Source: Hyphomonas polymorpha PS728 (GTDB taxonomy: Bacteria; Pseudomonadota; Alphaproteobacteria; Caulobacterales; Hyphomonadaceae). From it: a stretch of DNA of 64,000 nucleotides. Made by a program: the position numbers and the translations under genes. Location: NCBI RefSeq assembly GCF_000685315.1, contig NZ_ARYM01000005.1, positions 62,001 to 126,000 of the forward strand. Reading direction: 5' to 3'. Below, piece after piece: positions 16,751 through 25,243 of this stretch. Under the pieces are notes generated by a model. That model saw nothing but the letters and a program-made list of their open reading frames with translations, had not been told where the DNA came from and did not search any database. Position 1 is the first letter of the stretch; the number at the start of each line of letters is the position of its first letter.

Positions 16751-17737
16751 TCAGGCCACTCCGGCAGACACCATTTTCGCCAGCCATATATATAGCGGCA
16801 GTCCAAGGATGAGATTGAACGGGAATGTTATTCCCAGCGATAATGTAAGATATATTGATGGCCTGGCCTTTGGCATCGCAAGACGCATTGCAGCCGGGAC
16901 GGCGATGTAGGATGCCGAGGCAGCAAGCGTTATCAGCAGGGCAGCATCGCCTGCGGGCATGCCATTGAGCGCTGCCACCCCGGCGGCGAGAAGCGCTGAA
17001 ACCAGCGGCATATATACGCCGAACGCAATTGTTCCGGGGCCAAGCTGCCGCCAGCCATTCCGCAGGCCGCGCCCGGCAGAGAGACCCATATCCAGCAGGA
17101 AGAGACAAAGGACACCCTGAAACGGCGTCACGAAGAACGGGGCAACAGCTTGCATCCCGGCTTCACCGGTTATCCACCCGATCACAAGCGCGCCGAGAAG
17201 AACGACCACCGACGCGTTCAGCAGGACCTCCCGCGCCAACTCGCCTTTGTCAGACCCTGCCACCGCCTCCGATCTGGCGCCGCCGCGATTGGCTATCACG
17301 AGCGCCGAGATGATGGCTGGCACTTCCATCAAGGCTGCCACTGCCACGAGATAACCTGCCGCTTCGAGCCCCGCAGCCGCGACGGCCTGCCCCGCCGCCA
17401 CAAAGGTCACAATCGAGATCGAACCATAGTGCGCGGCAGCGGCGGCGGCGTCGATCCGGTCCAATCGAGTGGTCAGGCGCAACAGCGCAAAAGCTAATAC
17501 CGGCAAAAGGAAAGACAATCCGACGGCTGACATCATCACCAGCCCTGCGTCCCAGCCGAGTTGGCCCTTGGAGATTTCGACGCCGCCCTTGAGGCCTATC
17601 GACATCATCAGATAAATAGCCAGGCCTTTGGCGAAGGCTTCCGGTATTGTCATCTGCGACCGCAGCAACGCCGCGCCGAGCCCCAGGAGGAAAAACAGGA
17701 CGATGGGTGAGAGGAGCGTGGCGAGGGCTATGTCCAT
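16751..17737 (-). CDS. sbtA: SbtA-like sodium/bicarbonate symporter (DUF897)
   Basis: A 328-residue inner-membrane protein with about ten helices in two inverted halves. The segments AKGLAIYLMMSIGLKGGVEI and AHYGSISIVTFVAA are typical of the SbtA superfamily, and FLLDMGLSAGR and ITLAASASYIAVPAAMRLA match its second half. In cyanobacteria SbtA imports bicarbonate with sodium; in heterotrophs it probably supplies bicarbonate for carboxylases. The ATG at 17737 begins a two-gene unit with the PII-like gene. The upstream gap carries CTATAATAG, which resembles the half-sites of the nearby LysR. Confidence 0.87.
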   Translation of the reverse strand: MDIALATLLSPIVLFFLLGLGAALLRSQMTIPEAFAKGLAIYLMMSIGLKGGVEISKGQLGWDAGLVMMSAVGLSFLLPVLAFALLRLTTRLDRIDAAAAAAHYGSISIVTFVAAGQAVAAAGLEAAGYLVAVAALMEVPAIISALVIANRGGARSEAVAGSDKGELAREVLLNASVVVLLGALVIGWITGEAGMQAVAPFFVTPFQGVLCLFLLDMGLSAGRGLRNGWRQLGPGTIAFGVYMPLVSALLAAGVAALNGMPAGDAALLITLAASASYIAVPAAMRLAMPKARPSIYLTLSLGITFPFNLILGLPLYIWLAKMVSAGVA

Positions 17738-18096
17738 GCGTCTGGCTCCCGAGAATGATCCCGGGCCGAGCGTCTAGCGCTGCAGCCATCCCAGCCGCCA
17801 ATCACATTATGCGGGCGGGTCGAGAGGAAAAAACTATAATAGAGTTTGGCAGCATCCCCGCTGCTTGCAGCTAAGGGGCCATCCGGCGGAAGAAGAATCA
17901 GCTCGTCGGGGCCTCCGATCCCCGGTCTGCTGCCTGAGTACGGAGTTCTGCACCTTCCAGCTGCGTTGTAACTGCTACAATTGCGGGAACGGAAAGACGT
18001 CGCGAGTTCCGAATGGATTCATGCGATATTTGCAACGCACAACACTGCCGCCCCCTGCTAGACGTTCCAGGCAGAAAGCTACCAAACCGGGGCCTA
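17738..18096. promoter_or_regulatory. Divergent promoter region, sbtA-like and leuC-like genes
   Basis: No gene is seen in these 359 bases. Two short dyads stand out: CTAT-A-ATAG at 17834-17842, nearer sbtA, and TTGTA-N5-TACAA at 17966-17980, about 115 bases before the leuC-like start. The first could bind the LysR at 15156 (half-sites match); the second has the form of a regulator operator of unknown type. The open frame of the leuC-like gene extends up to 18013, but no ribosome site supports that start. Confidence 0.45.
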
Positions 18097-19527
18097 ATGG
18101 CAGACAACAGAACTCTGTACGACAAGCTGGTCGATAGCCACACCATCCGCCCGCTGGATACCGGCAGTGACGAAGTGCTGCTCTACGTGGACCGTACCGT
18201 GCTTAATGAATACACGAGTCCGCAGGCTTTCACTGGTCTGCGGGAAGCCGGGCGCCCGGTGTTCCGTCCGGAATCCGCACTCGCCGTGATCGACCATGTG
18301 AATTCGACGCGGCCAGAACGCATCGCTTCCCCGCAGGCGCAGGCAGATGACCTGCAGATGTCGTATTTTGTCCGTAACTGCAGAGACTTCGGTATTGAGC
18401 TGTTTGACCTTTATCACCGCCAGCAAGGTATTGAGCATGTCGTGATGCCAGAACTTGGCCTTGCCCTGCCCGGTCTCGTAATCGCTGCGGGGGACAGCCA
18501 CACGACCACATATGGCGCCTTCGGAGCTCTGGGCTTTGGCATTGGTACGTCCGACATCGAACATTTTCTGGCGACCCAGACACTAGTTTACCGGCGGCTG
18601 CGGAATATGGAGATCGCCGTGAACGGCGACCTGCCTCCGGGCGTGACCGCGAAAGACCTGATCATGGCCGTGATCCGCAAGATTGGGGCTGACGGGGCAC
18701 AGGGGCACGCGGTAGAATTTACAGGCGCAGCGATCCGCAGCCTGTCGATCGAAGAGCGGATGACGATCTGCAATATGGCAGTGGAGTGCGGCGCCCGCGG
18801 CGCGCTGGTCGCCCCGGACGAAAAGACCTTTGCATACCTCAGGGATAAGCCCCGCGCGCCCAGGGGGGATGCCCTTGATGCAGCCCTAGAAAACTGGCGC
18901 ACGCTGCGCACCGATGAGGGCGCGGTGTTTAACGCGCGCGTGGAGATCGCGGCCGGGGATATCGAGCCGATGGTCACCTGGGGTACGAGTCCGGATCAGG
19001 CCGCGCCGATTTCGGACATCATCCCCGACCCTGCCCGTGAGGCCAGCCCTGCCCGGCGCAAGGATGCCGAGCGCGCGCTGGGCTATATGGGCCTATCGCC
19101 GGGAACCCGCTTGAGCGACATCCGCATAGACCATGCCTTCATCGGCTCGTGCACCAACGCGCGGATTGAAGACCTGCGGGCCGCCGCCGCTGTGCTGAAG
19201 GGCCGCCACGCCGCACCCGGGGTCAGCGCGATTGTCGTACCCGGTTCCCGCGAGGTGCGCCGCATGGCCGAGGCCGAAGGGCTCGACCGGATCTTCCGCC
19301 AGGCAGGCTTTGAATGGCGCGAGCCGGGATGCTCGATGTGCCTCGCTATGAATGATGACGTCATCGCGCCGGGTGAGCGCTGTGCGTCGAGCACCAACCG
19401 GAATTTCGAAGGGCGCCAGGGTGCAGGAAGCCGCACTCATCTGATGAGCCCGGCTATGGTCGCGGCGGCGGCCGTTTGCGGTCATCTCTGCGATGTGCGC
19501 ACACTGGAGCCCCGCCATGCCGATTGA
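18097..19527 (+). CDS. leuC: LeuC-like hydro-lyase large subunit (aconitase superfamily)
   Basis: A 476-residue protein of the 3-isopropylmalate dehydratase large-subunit family. Iron-sulfur ligands are C352 (GSCTN), C412 and C415 (GCSMC). Substrate and cluster motifs include AAGDSHTTTYGA and SSTNRNFEGRQG. The ATG at 18097 is used; the frame is open further upstream. The small-subunit gene overlaps its end by 11 bases. No leuB follows; a D-2-hydroxyacid dehydrogenase comes instead. The pair may therefore act on a substrate other than isopropylmalate, such as a methylated C4-C5 diacid, though leucine synthesis cannot be excluded. Confidence 0.88.
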   Translation: MADNRTLYDKLVDSHTIRPLDTGSDEVLLYVDRTVLNEYTSPQAFTGLREAGRPVFRPESALAVIDHVNSTRPERIASPQAQADDLQMSYFVRNCRDFGIELFDLYHRQQGIEHVVMPELGLALPGLVIAAGDSHTTTYGAFGALGFGIGTSDIEHFLATQTLVYRRLRNMEIAVNGDLPPGVTAKDLIMAVIRKIGADGAQGHAVEFTGAAIRSLSIEERMTICNMAVECGARGALVAPDEKTFAYLRDKPRAPRGDALDAALENWRTLRTDEGAVFNARVEIAAGDIEPMVTWGTSPDQAAPISDIIPDPAREASPARRKDAERALGYMGLSPGTRLSDIRIDHAFIGSCTNARIEDLRAAAAVLKGRHAAPGVSAIVVPGSREVRRMAEAEGLDRIFRQAGFEWREPGCSMCLAMNDDVIAPGERCASSTNRNFEGRQGAGSRTHLMSPAMVAAAAVCGHLCDVRTLEPRHAD

Positions 19528-20122
19528 ACGGTTCGGGCGCGCCTCAGGTGTTATTGCCACTCTGCCCGCTGCCAATATCGACACCGATGTGATCATGCCG
19601 AAGATCTTTCTGAAGGGCATCGACCGCAGCGGCCTCAACCGCGGCGTGTTCCATGACCTGCGCTTCGACGAAGATGGCAGCCCCCGTCCCGATTTCGTGC
19701 TGAACAAGCCTCCCTGGACCAAAGCGGCGTTTCTGGTTGCCGGCGCCAATTTCGGCTGCGGGTCATCGCGGGAACATGCTGTCTGGGGGCTGCGGCAATT
19801 CGGGATCCGGGCCATCATCGCGCCCTCCTTTGCTGGCATCTTCTTCGACAACTGCGCCCGCAACGGCCTGCTGGCGATTGAGTCAGACGACTCAACCGTT
19901 CGCCTGCTGACAGACCACGCCGCCACCGGCGAAAACATCACCATCGATCTGGACGCCCAGACGATGGAAGCGGGAACCGCCACGGTCCGGTTCGACATCA
20001 GCGAACGGCGCAAACACATGCTGCTGAAGGGGCTCGACGGGATCGGCATGACGCTTCAGTGGCGCAACGAGATCGAAACATTCCAATCACGCTATCTGGG
20101 CGAACGCGCTTGGCTGGCCTGA
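19517..20122 (+). CDS. leuD: LeuD-like hydro-lyase small subunit
   Basis: A 201-residue partner of the preceding gene, the swivelling domain that completes the active site. The motif NFGCGSSREHAVWGL is diagnostic; NIDTDVIMPKIFLK at the N-terminus is also typical. ATG 19517 has GGAG seven bases upstream and overlaps the large-subunit gene by 11 bases. It is followed 21 bases later by the dehydrogenase, so all three are one operon. Confidence 0.9.
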   Translation: MPIERFGRASGVIATLPAANIDTDVIMPKIFLKGIDRSGLNRGVFHDLRFDEDGSPRPDFVLNKPPWTKAAFLVAGANFGCGSSREHAVWGLRQFGIRAIIAPSFAGIFFDNCARNGLLAIESDDSTVRLLTDHAATGENITIDLDAQTMEAGTATVRFDISERRKHMLLKGLDGIGMTLQWRNEIETFQSRYLGERAWLA

Positions 20123-20143
20123 AGACACTCAAGGACACGCTGC

Positions 20144-21142
20144 ATGAGCAACCCGCCCCGGAAGGTGGTCGTCACCCAGAAATTTTTCGATGACGCCGCC
20201 ATCGGTTATCTTCAGGACAGGAACATTGAGGTCGTGATCGCAACCCTGCCCCCCGGCAAGGGCGAAGGCGATCTGGATGTGGAGGACATCCGCACCCTGC
20301 TGGCCGGGGCCGGCGGATGGATTGTGGGACATGCCCGCATCACTCGCGAAGTATTTCAGGCACTTCCCGATCTGGCCGTCATTTCACGCCGCGGGGTGGG
20401 CTATGAAAAGGTTGATGTGCAGGCCGCCAAAGAGCTTGGCCGGGTTGTGGCCATTGCTGCGGGCGGGAATGATGCCTCGGTGGCGGATCAGGTGATCGGC
20501 ATGATGATCTCGATCGGCCGCCGCTTCCAGGAAGCCCAGCGCGCGATGAATGCCGGCAAGTGGAACATCCTTGTCGGGACAGAACTCTACAGGCGCAAGG
20601 TCGGTATTGTCGGATTCGGCCGCATCGGGCGCAGCCTTGCCAAACGCCTCAGCGGATTTGAAGCCGAAATCCTGGTCTGCGCCCCGCGCCTCGCCCAGGA
20701 AGACGTGGAAACATTCGGCCTGCGCCATGTCGACTTTGAAACCCTGCTGAAGGAGGCCGACTATATCTCCGTACACGCCCCCCTTACGCCTGAGACGCGG
20801 CATATGTTCAATGCCGGAGCATTTAGTATGATGAAGTCTTCCGCTGTACTCATCAATACGGCCCGCGGCGGGCTGGTCGACGATTCCGCGCTGCTGGCGG
20901 CTCTGGAAAGCGGACAGATCCTTGGCGCGGGGCTGGATGTCTACGAGAGCGAAAGCGATCCTTCAAAACAGCCTGTGACCGACGCCCTGATCGCCCGGCA
21001 GGATGTGATTGCCGCACCACATGCTGGCGCTTCAACCTATGAAGCGCTGGCGCGCACCAACATGATTGCTGCGCTGTGTGCGGCAGAAGTGATTGACGGG
21101 AAAAGCCCTCCGGCCGCCTGCATTGTAACGGATGGGCGATAA
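20144..21142 (+). CDS. D-2-hydroxyacid dehydrogenase (PGDH/FDH superfamily)
   Basis: A 332-residue NAD(P)-dependent enzyme. The nucleotide fold has GFGRIG; the catalytic set is Arg in NTARGGLVD, Glu in the YESE region and His in APHAGAST. It resembles 3-phosphoglycerate dehydrogenases without the regulatory ACT domain. As the third gene of the LeuC/LeuD-like operon it probably oxidises or reduces the 2-hydroxyacid made or used by the hydro-lyase. A perfect-looking hairpin at 21154 ends the operon. Confidence 0.87.
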   Translation: MSNPPRKVVVTQKFFDDAAIGYLQDRNIEVVIATLPPGKGEGDLDVEDIRTLLAGAGGWIVGHARITREVFQALPDLAVISRRGVGYEKVDVQAAKELGRVVAIAAGGNDASVADQVIGMMISIGRRFQEAQRAMNAGKWNILVGTELYRRKVGIVGFGRIGRSLAKRLSGFEAEILVCAPRLAQEDVETFGLRHVDFETLLKEADYISVHAPLTPETRHMFNAGAFSMMKSSAVLINTARGGLVDDSALLAALESGQILGAGLDVYESESDPSKQPVTDALIARQDVIAAPHAGASTYEALARTNMIAALCAAEVIDGKSPPAACIVTDGR

Positions 21143-21153
21143 GGCAGAGCAGC

Positions 21154-21185
21154 GCAAAACGGCCAGTTTGAACTGGTCGTTTTGC
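21154..21185. terminator. Bidirectional intrinsic terminator
   Basis: GCAAAACGGCCAGTT (21154-21168) pairs with 21171-21185, one G-U pair in 15. An A-run on one arm becomes a T-run on the other, so it can end both the dehydrogenase operon and the convergent MipA-like gene. Confidence 0.85.
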
Positions 21186-21198
21186 TCCGGCGACAGAT

Positions 21199-22002
21199 TT
21201 AAAACTTGAACCGCAAGCCAACTCCGAAACGTTGCTGGGCTTCATCGCCCTCAATCGCAACAACCGGGCTGTCGGCTGCGTCCCCAAGGAGATGCTTGTG
21301 GCTCGCTATACCAACGATACCCCAGTTCTGAGTCAGCATGTATTCAGCCGAAATCTGAAAATCGACATCCTTGATGCCGCTGCCCGCTTGATAGAGTGGC
21401 AAGCCTGATCGCAGAGCATTGTCCGCATCAATACTGAAATATGTGTTCATATAATCTTCGCTTGCATAACGGCTTTTGATATCTAGTCCGATCCCGAACC
21501 TGTCTGTCATTTGCCGATCGTAACCCACACCGAATGTTGCGACATAGCCGTCATGCGTGCCGGACGTATCAGCGAGAAACTCTGCGCCAAAGGAAAGCTG
21601 ATCTCTCAGCGTAAATACGCTCTGATATGTGAGCTTGCCAAAGACGCCGGCTTCCAGCGCATCATCAATCTGCCTCAGACGACCGACTGTGACATTTTCA
21701 ACGTCATCGCCGCGACCGCTGCGAAAGGACGCAATCGGTCCGAATTCCAGCGATTCATAAGGGGAAATGTCCAGCTCAACATCATCGCCAAATGCCCGTA
21801 GGCTGAGGAACTTGTAATTCACCTCGGCCGCAAAGAGCGGCACTGGTTCGGGATCGGAGGAGCCCTCATAATCAGGCCGGGAGGCTGCGCCCCCTACAAC
21901 AAAGCCGGAAACTCTATCTTCGGCCGCCGCCTGAGGGTGGCCCCAGCAAGGCCAGATCAAGGAAACGGCCAATATGGATATTGTGCATTTGTAACCTGTC
22001 AC
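21199..22002 (-). CDS. MipA/OmpV-family outer-membrane protein
   Basis: A 267-residue beta-barrel protein with a signal peptide (cleavage near AAA, residue 27). Repeated amphipathic strands, the SRPDYEGSSD start of the barrel, and a C-terminal RFGVGLRFKF ending in Phe fit the MipA/OmpV family. The start is GTG 22002 with AAAGGAAG upstream. It is divergent from the MarR gene, and a perfect 22-bp palindrome lies between them, so the MarR protein probably controls this gene. Its function may be a porin or scaffold; the cargo is unknown. Confidence 0.85.
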   Translation of the reverse strand: MTGYKCTISILAVSLIWPCWGHPQAAAEDRVSGFVVGGAASRPDYEGSSDPEPVPLFAAEVNYKFLSLRAFGDDVELDISPYESLEFGPIASFRSGRGDDVENVTVGRLRQIDDALEAGVFGKLTYQSVFTLRDQLSFGAEFLADTSGTHDGYVATFGVGYDRQMTDRFGIGLDIKSRYASEDYMNTYFSIDADNALRSGLPLYQAGSGIKDVDFQISAEYMLTQNWGIVGIASHKHLLGDAADSPVVAIEGDEAQQRFGVGLRFKF

Positions 22003-22051
22003 GTTGACTTCCTTTGGGTGAGCTTAAACAGCGTTTGCTGCAGTGCAAATT

Positions 22052-22073
22052 ATTAGTAAGGATCCTTACTAAT
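22052..22073. promoter_or_regulatory. Perfect 22-bp palindrome, probable MarR operator
   Basis: ATTAGTAAG-GATC-CTTACTAAT is a flawless palindrome centred between 22062 and 22063. It lies 20 bases before the MarR start at 22093 and 49 bases before the divergent MipA-like start. The size and place fit a MarR dimer site controlling both genes. Confidence 0.8.
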
Positions 22074-22092
22074 GGCAACGGGAGACAACACG

Positions 22093-22554
22093 ATGGTTCA
22101 TGAAACTTTGTTAGAGATTGAGGATGCCTTCAAATTGTTGGCGGACATGAACGTCATCCAGAACCATGTCGCGGCGCGGTTCACCGCAGATGTTCCACTG
22201 GACCTCAGCATTGCTCAGTTCGCCATTCTGCAATTCTTCTTCAGAAGACCAGGACTGCGCACAAGCATCAATCAGCTGGCGGACCACTTGTCGCTCAGCA
22301 AGGCCAGCGTGGGCGACAGTGTCGAGAAGCTCAAGAAGAAGCACTACCTGCTCGTTGAGCCTAACAAGGAAGATAGAAGAAGCCGGCTGGTATCGATCAC
22401 GGAAGAAGGTCTGAAGGCCCACAGTACAGCGCTGGCCGCCATTCGGCCCTTCCTCATGGAAATGCGTGACGGCGTTGGCGCAACAACCTTCCCGCGCGCA
22501 ATCGCCCTGCTGCAGCCACTTCGGGAATGGCTGCGCATGAACAAGCAGGAATAA
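22093..22554 (+). CDS. MarR-family regulator
   Basis: A 153-residue winged-helix protein. ATG 22093 follows GGGAG. The DNA-binding part is INQLADHLSLSKASVGDSVEKLKKK with the wing VEPNKEDRRSRLVSITEEG; dimer helices flank it. The adjacent palindrome and the divergent outer-membrane gene suggest autoregulation plus control of MipA. It converges with the GPH symporter gene, 61 bases away, which ends the nearby catabolic operon, so its ligand could be that operon's substrate. This last step is inference. Confidence 0.87.
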   Translation: MVHETLLEIEDAFKLLADMNVIQNHVAARFTADVPLDLSIAQFAILQFFFRRPGLRTSINQLADHLSLSKASVGDSVEKLKKKHYLLVEPNKEDRRSRLVSITEEGLKAHSTALAAIRPFLMEMRDGVGATTFPRAIALLQPLREWLRMNKQE

Positions 22555-22615
22555 TCGTCGTGCCTTTTGAGGTGATCACCTTCCCGGCAGAATGCTGATC
22601 ACCCCGGGCTTCAGA

Positions 22616-24013
22616 TCATCCGGCGGTGACGGGCGCCTCTGCTTCGCCGTTCTTCAGCGCCGCGCGCGCGCGCAATGTTTCCCGGTCCTGGGCATGGGCT
22701 TCGCGCGTAAGAGGGTAGTTCCGGCACATCAGAATGCACAGTGCAAAGATTACCACGGGCACAAGCGTAAAGACCAAGATCAGCCCCATTCTGTGATCAG
22801 GGTTTTCAGGCATTTCCGGGTTGAAACCGATCAGCGCGAGCAGCAGGAAGCTGACCCCGATGGCAGTGGCCTGCCCGATCTTATAAGACGTGCCCATGAA
22901 GGCAAAATAGAAACCCGCCTTGTTGAGATCGGTGCGGACTTCCTCGCGATCCACCTGATCGGCGATCATGGCACGGAGCAAAGCCTGCGGGGCGCCGAAG
23001 CTGAGGCCGAGAAGCGCCACCAAGGCAATGAACAGCCAGAGATTACCCCACATGAGCGCCGGGATCAGAACAAGGTTGCACACCAGCGAGTAAAGGCAGA
23101 CGATCTGCAGCGCTGTATGCTTCTCCAGCCGCTTACTGACCCATAGCCAGAGCGGAATGCCGATGATGGAGAAGATGAAAAAGATGAGCAGGATACTGCT
23201 CGCCCCGCTCTCCATACCAATCACCCCCCTTGCGACGAACAGGAAGGTCGACGCCGTGATTCCGACACCAATTCCCACACAGATTTCCACCGCGAGGATC
23301 CGCCAGATCGCCCGTTCCTTCATGCCGGACAGGATCTGCGAGAGCGTCATCTTCGGGCGATCGGGGATGACCGGTGTGATCGACTTGTCGGGAACGAGCG
23401 CGAAAGCAACCAGGATCGTCAGCGGGAGGACCAGCGCAAGGAACCAACCCATCGAGGCAACTTCGCCATATTCGTCGAACGAGAACCAGCTACCCAGTAG
23501 CGCCGGCAGGGAGAGGATGAGCAAGGTTCCACCCGCGCTCATCATTTCGCGGTAGCCAAAAAGTTTCGATCGCTCGTCATAATCCGGGGTCAGATCAGCA
23601 CCCCAAGCCTGATGAGTCGTCTGTAAAAATGTCCACCCTGTATAAAGCACCAGAAGCTGAAATAGCAGCGCCCAGGCGCTGGCAGGCTCTCCCCTTGCAG
23701 GCATGAACAGAAAGAATGCCGTTACGCACAACAGAGGCACGCTGAGCGCGATCCAGAACTTGCGGCGACCGTGGCGCCACTGAAACCGATCCACCAGGAC
23801 GCCCACGATCGGATCAGTGACGACGTCCCATATCCGGGCAATCATGAAGATAAAGCCGATCGTGGCCAGCCCCAAGCCTCCCTGCCCAGCATAGAGGGGC
23901 GGGAGGTAGGTGGTCACCGGCATGCCAACCGCCGTGATCGGGATCGTCAGACTACAATAGGCCAACAGCTGATGTAACGGCAGTCGGAAACTTTTCTTGG
24001 AGGGGGCAGACAT
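22616..24013 (-). CDS. GPH-type (glycoside-pentoside-hexuronide) cation symporter
   Basis: A 465-residue inner-membrane transporter with twelve helices. DVVTDPIVGVLVDR is the family's loop 2-3 motif, and the RRKFW basic segment after it is typical. The family moves sugars, but members in this lineage also serve other substrates. It is the last gene of a unit that starts with the TonB receptor, so it probably takes over the compound that the receptor brings into the periplasm. The tail is short and charged. Confidence 0.85.
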   Translation of the reverse strand: MSAPSKKSFRLPLHQLLAYCSLTIPITAVGMPVTTYLPPLYAGQGGLGLATIGFIFMIARIWDVVTDPIVGVLVDRFQWRHGRRKFWIALSVPLLCVTAFFLFMPARGEPASAWALLFQLLVLYTGWTFLQTTHQAWGADLTPDYDERSKLFGYREMMSAGGTLLILSLPALLGSWFSFDEYGEVASMGWFLALVLPLTILVAFALVPDKSITPVIPDRPKMTLSQILSGMKERAIWRILAVEICVGIGVGITASTFLFVARGVIGMESGASSILLIFFIFSIIGIPLWLWVSKRLEKHTALQIVCLYSLVCNLVLIPALMWGNLWLFIALVALLGLSFGAPQALLRAMIADQVDREEVRTDLNKAGFYFAFMGTSYKIGQATAIGVSFLLLALIGFNPEMPENPDHRMGLILVFTLVPVVIFALCILMCRNYPLTREAHAQDRETLRARAALKNGEAEAPVTAG

Positions 24014-24079
24014 TCTTCTTCCGATCCTGAAACGCGTATTCTGAGGATATCGTTATCCCACCGAGCGGAAGGAGGTCGC

Positions 24080-24838
24080 TTATGAATCAAAGCCGGAATT
24101 GATCCGGTTGAGGCGGCGCAGCAAGGCTGGCCAGACGAGCATGTCAGCGGCGTGCGACATACTCTTCGACTGCGACTCAACAACAGACTGAACGTCTTCC
24201 TGCGGCATACGGAGCGTCCCGCCCCCCTGAGCTGCGATCTGGATGGAACAGGCCCGCTCCAGGAAATACATGAACGAGAACGCCGCGGCGACCGAATGGC
24301 CAACTGACAACGTGCCATGATTGCGCAGGATCATTACGTTGCTTGTGCCAAGGTCCGCCGTGAGACGCGGGCGCTCATCATGATTAAGCGCGATACCTTC
24401 ATAATCATGGTATGCAAGCTGGCCGTTCAGCAGCATGGCCGTCTGGTTGACGGGCAACAGCCCCTCTTCCTGACAGGATACCGCTACGCCATCCACAGTG
24501 TGAAGATGCAGCACGCACTGAGCGTCCTCGCGTGCCTCATGAACGGCAGAGTGAATCGTAAAGCCCGCCGGATTAACCCAGGCATCGGACTCTCCGATCT
24601 TTTGGCCATCCAGATCCACCTTGACGAGCGACGAAGCCGTGATTTCTTCAAATAGCCAGCCATATGGATTGATCAGAAAGTGGTGTTCCGGACCCGGAAC
24701 ACGCGCAGAGATGTGCGTGAAGACCAGATCATCCCATCCGAACATTGCGACAAGCCTATAAGCAGCGGCCAGATCACAGCGGACCTTCCACTCGGCATCT
24801 GAGCAGGACATCTGAGTTGGCCGGGCTGTCGCATTCAT
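24080..24838 (-). CDS. Class II aldolase/adducin-family protein
   Basis: A 252-residue protein with the class II aldolase fold. Zinc ligands are seen as HLHT (about residues 110-113) and NHGTL further on; FTHISARVPG and FLINPYG are the usual N-terminal pieces. Family members cleave or epimerise phosphorylated sugars, but many with this sequence act on small ketoacids or decarboxylate. It lies 59 bases after the DUF4387 gene and 66 before the symporter gene, all on the minus strand. The substrate is unknown. Confidence 0.85.
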   Translation of the reverse strand: MNATARPTQMSCSDAEWKVRCDLAAAYRLVAMFGWDDLVFTHISARVPGPEHHFLINPYGWLFEEITASSLVKVDLDGQKIGESDAWVNPAGFTIHSAVHEAREDAQCVLHLHTVDGVAVSCQEEGLLPVNQTAMLLNGQLAYHDYEGIALNHDERPRLTADLGTSNVMILRNHGTLSVGHSVAAAFSFMYFLERACSIQIAAQGGGTLRMPQEDVQSVVESQSKSMSHAADMLVWPALLRRLNRINSGFDS

Positions 24839-24897
24839 ACTGGAGTACTTTCTGTCTGGCGTCTGACGGTTTTGTCTGAACAGCTATGCGGGATGGG

Positions 24898-25206
24898 CTA
24901 ATCGAGCTCAATATCCAGAAGACGCACATATTGTTGCCCAGAATGCATATCACGCTCGACCATGCCGCCTTGCGGCGTTGCCCGGGGATAGGAAATTTTC
25001 ACAAGATTGAGGTCGGGCACCGGAATATGCTTCACGAGCGCCGGGTTCGTGCCAAAAAGGTGGCCAAATACTTCTGGTGACAGTGCCGGGCTCGCGCTAT
25101 AACGTTCAAAACTGCCTGGGCCATCGAACCAGATATCAATCGTGACCCAGAACGGGCCGGCCTGCTTCGAGCGCACATGCCGGGAAACTTCACCGAGCCT
25201 GGCCAT
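24898..25206 (-). CDS. DUF4387 protein, partner of AtuA-like DUF1446
   Basis: A 102-residue protein. ATG 25206 is used since the upstream GTG lies inside the AAGGGG ribosome site. Segments such as RSKQAGPFWVTIDIWF and LVKISYPRATPQGG are characteristic of DUF4387, which is nearly always found next to or fused with DUF1446. It follows the DUF1446 gene by 37 bases. The two probably form one enzyme; the activity is not established. Confidence 0.85.
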   Translation of the reverse strand: MARLGEVSRHVRSKQAGPFWVTIDIWFDGPGSFERYSASPALSPEVFGHLFGTNPALVKHIPVPDLNLVKISYPRATPQGGMVERDMHSGQQYVRLLDIELD

Positions 25207-25243
25207 TATGCTTTCCCCTTCCACGACGTTATTCTGTATACGA

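Noticed and set aside
22566-22584. Short palindrome AGGTGATCACCT between the MarR and symporter genes
   Set aside because: It lies between convergent stops, is only 12 bases, and has no start nearby to regulate.
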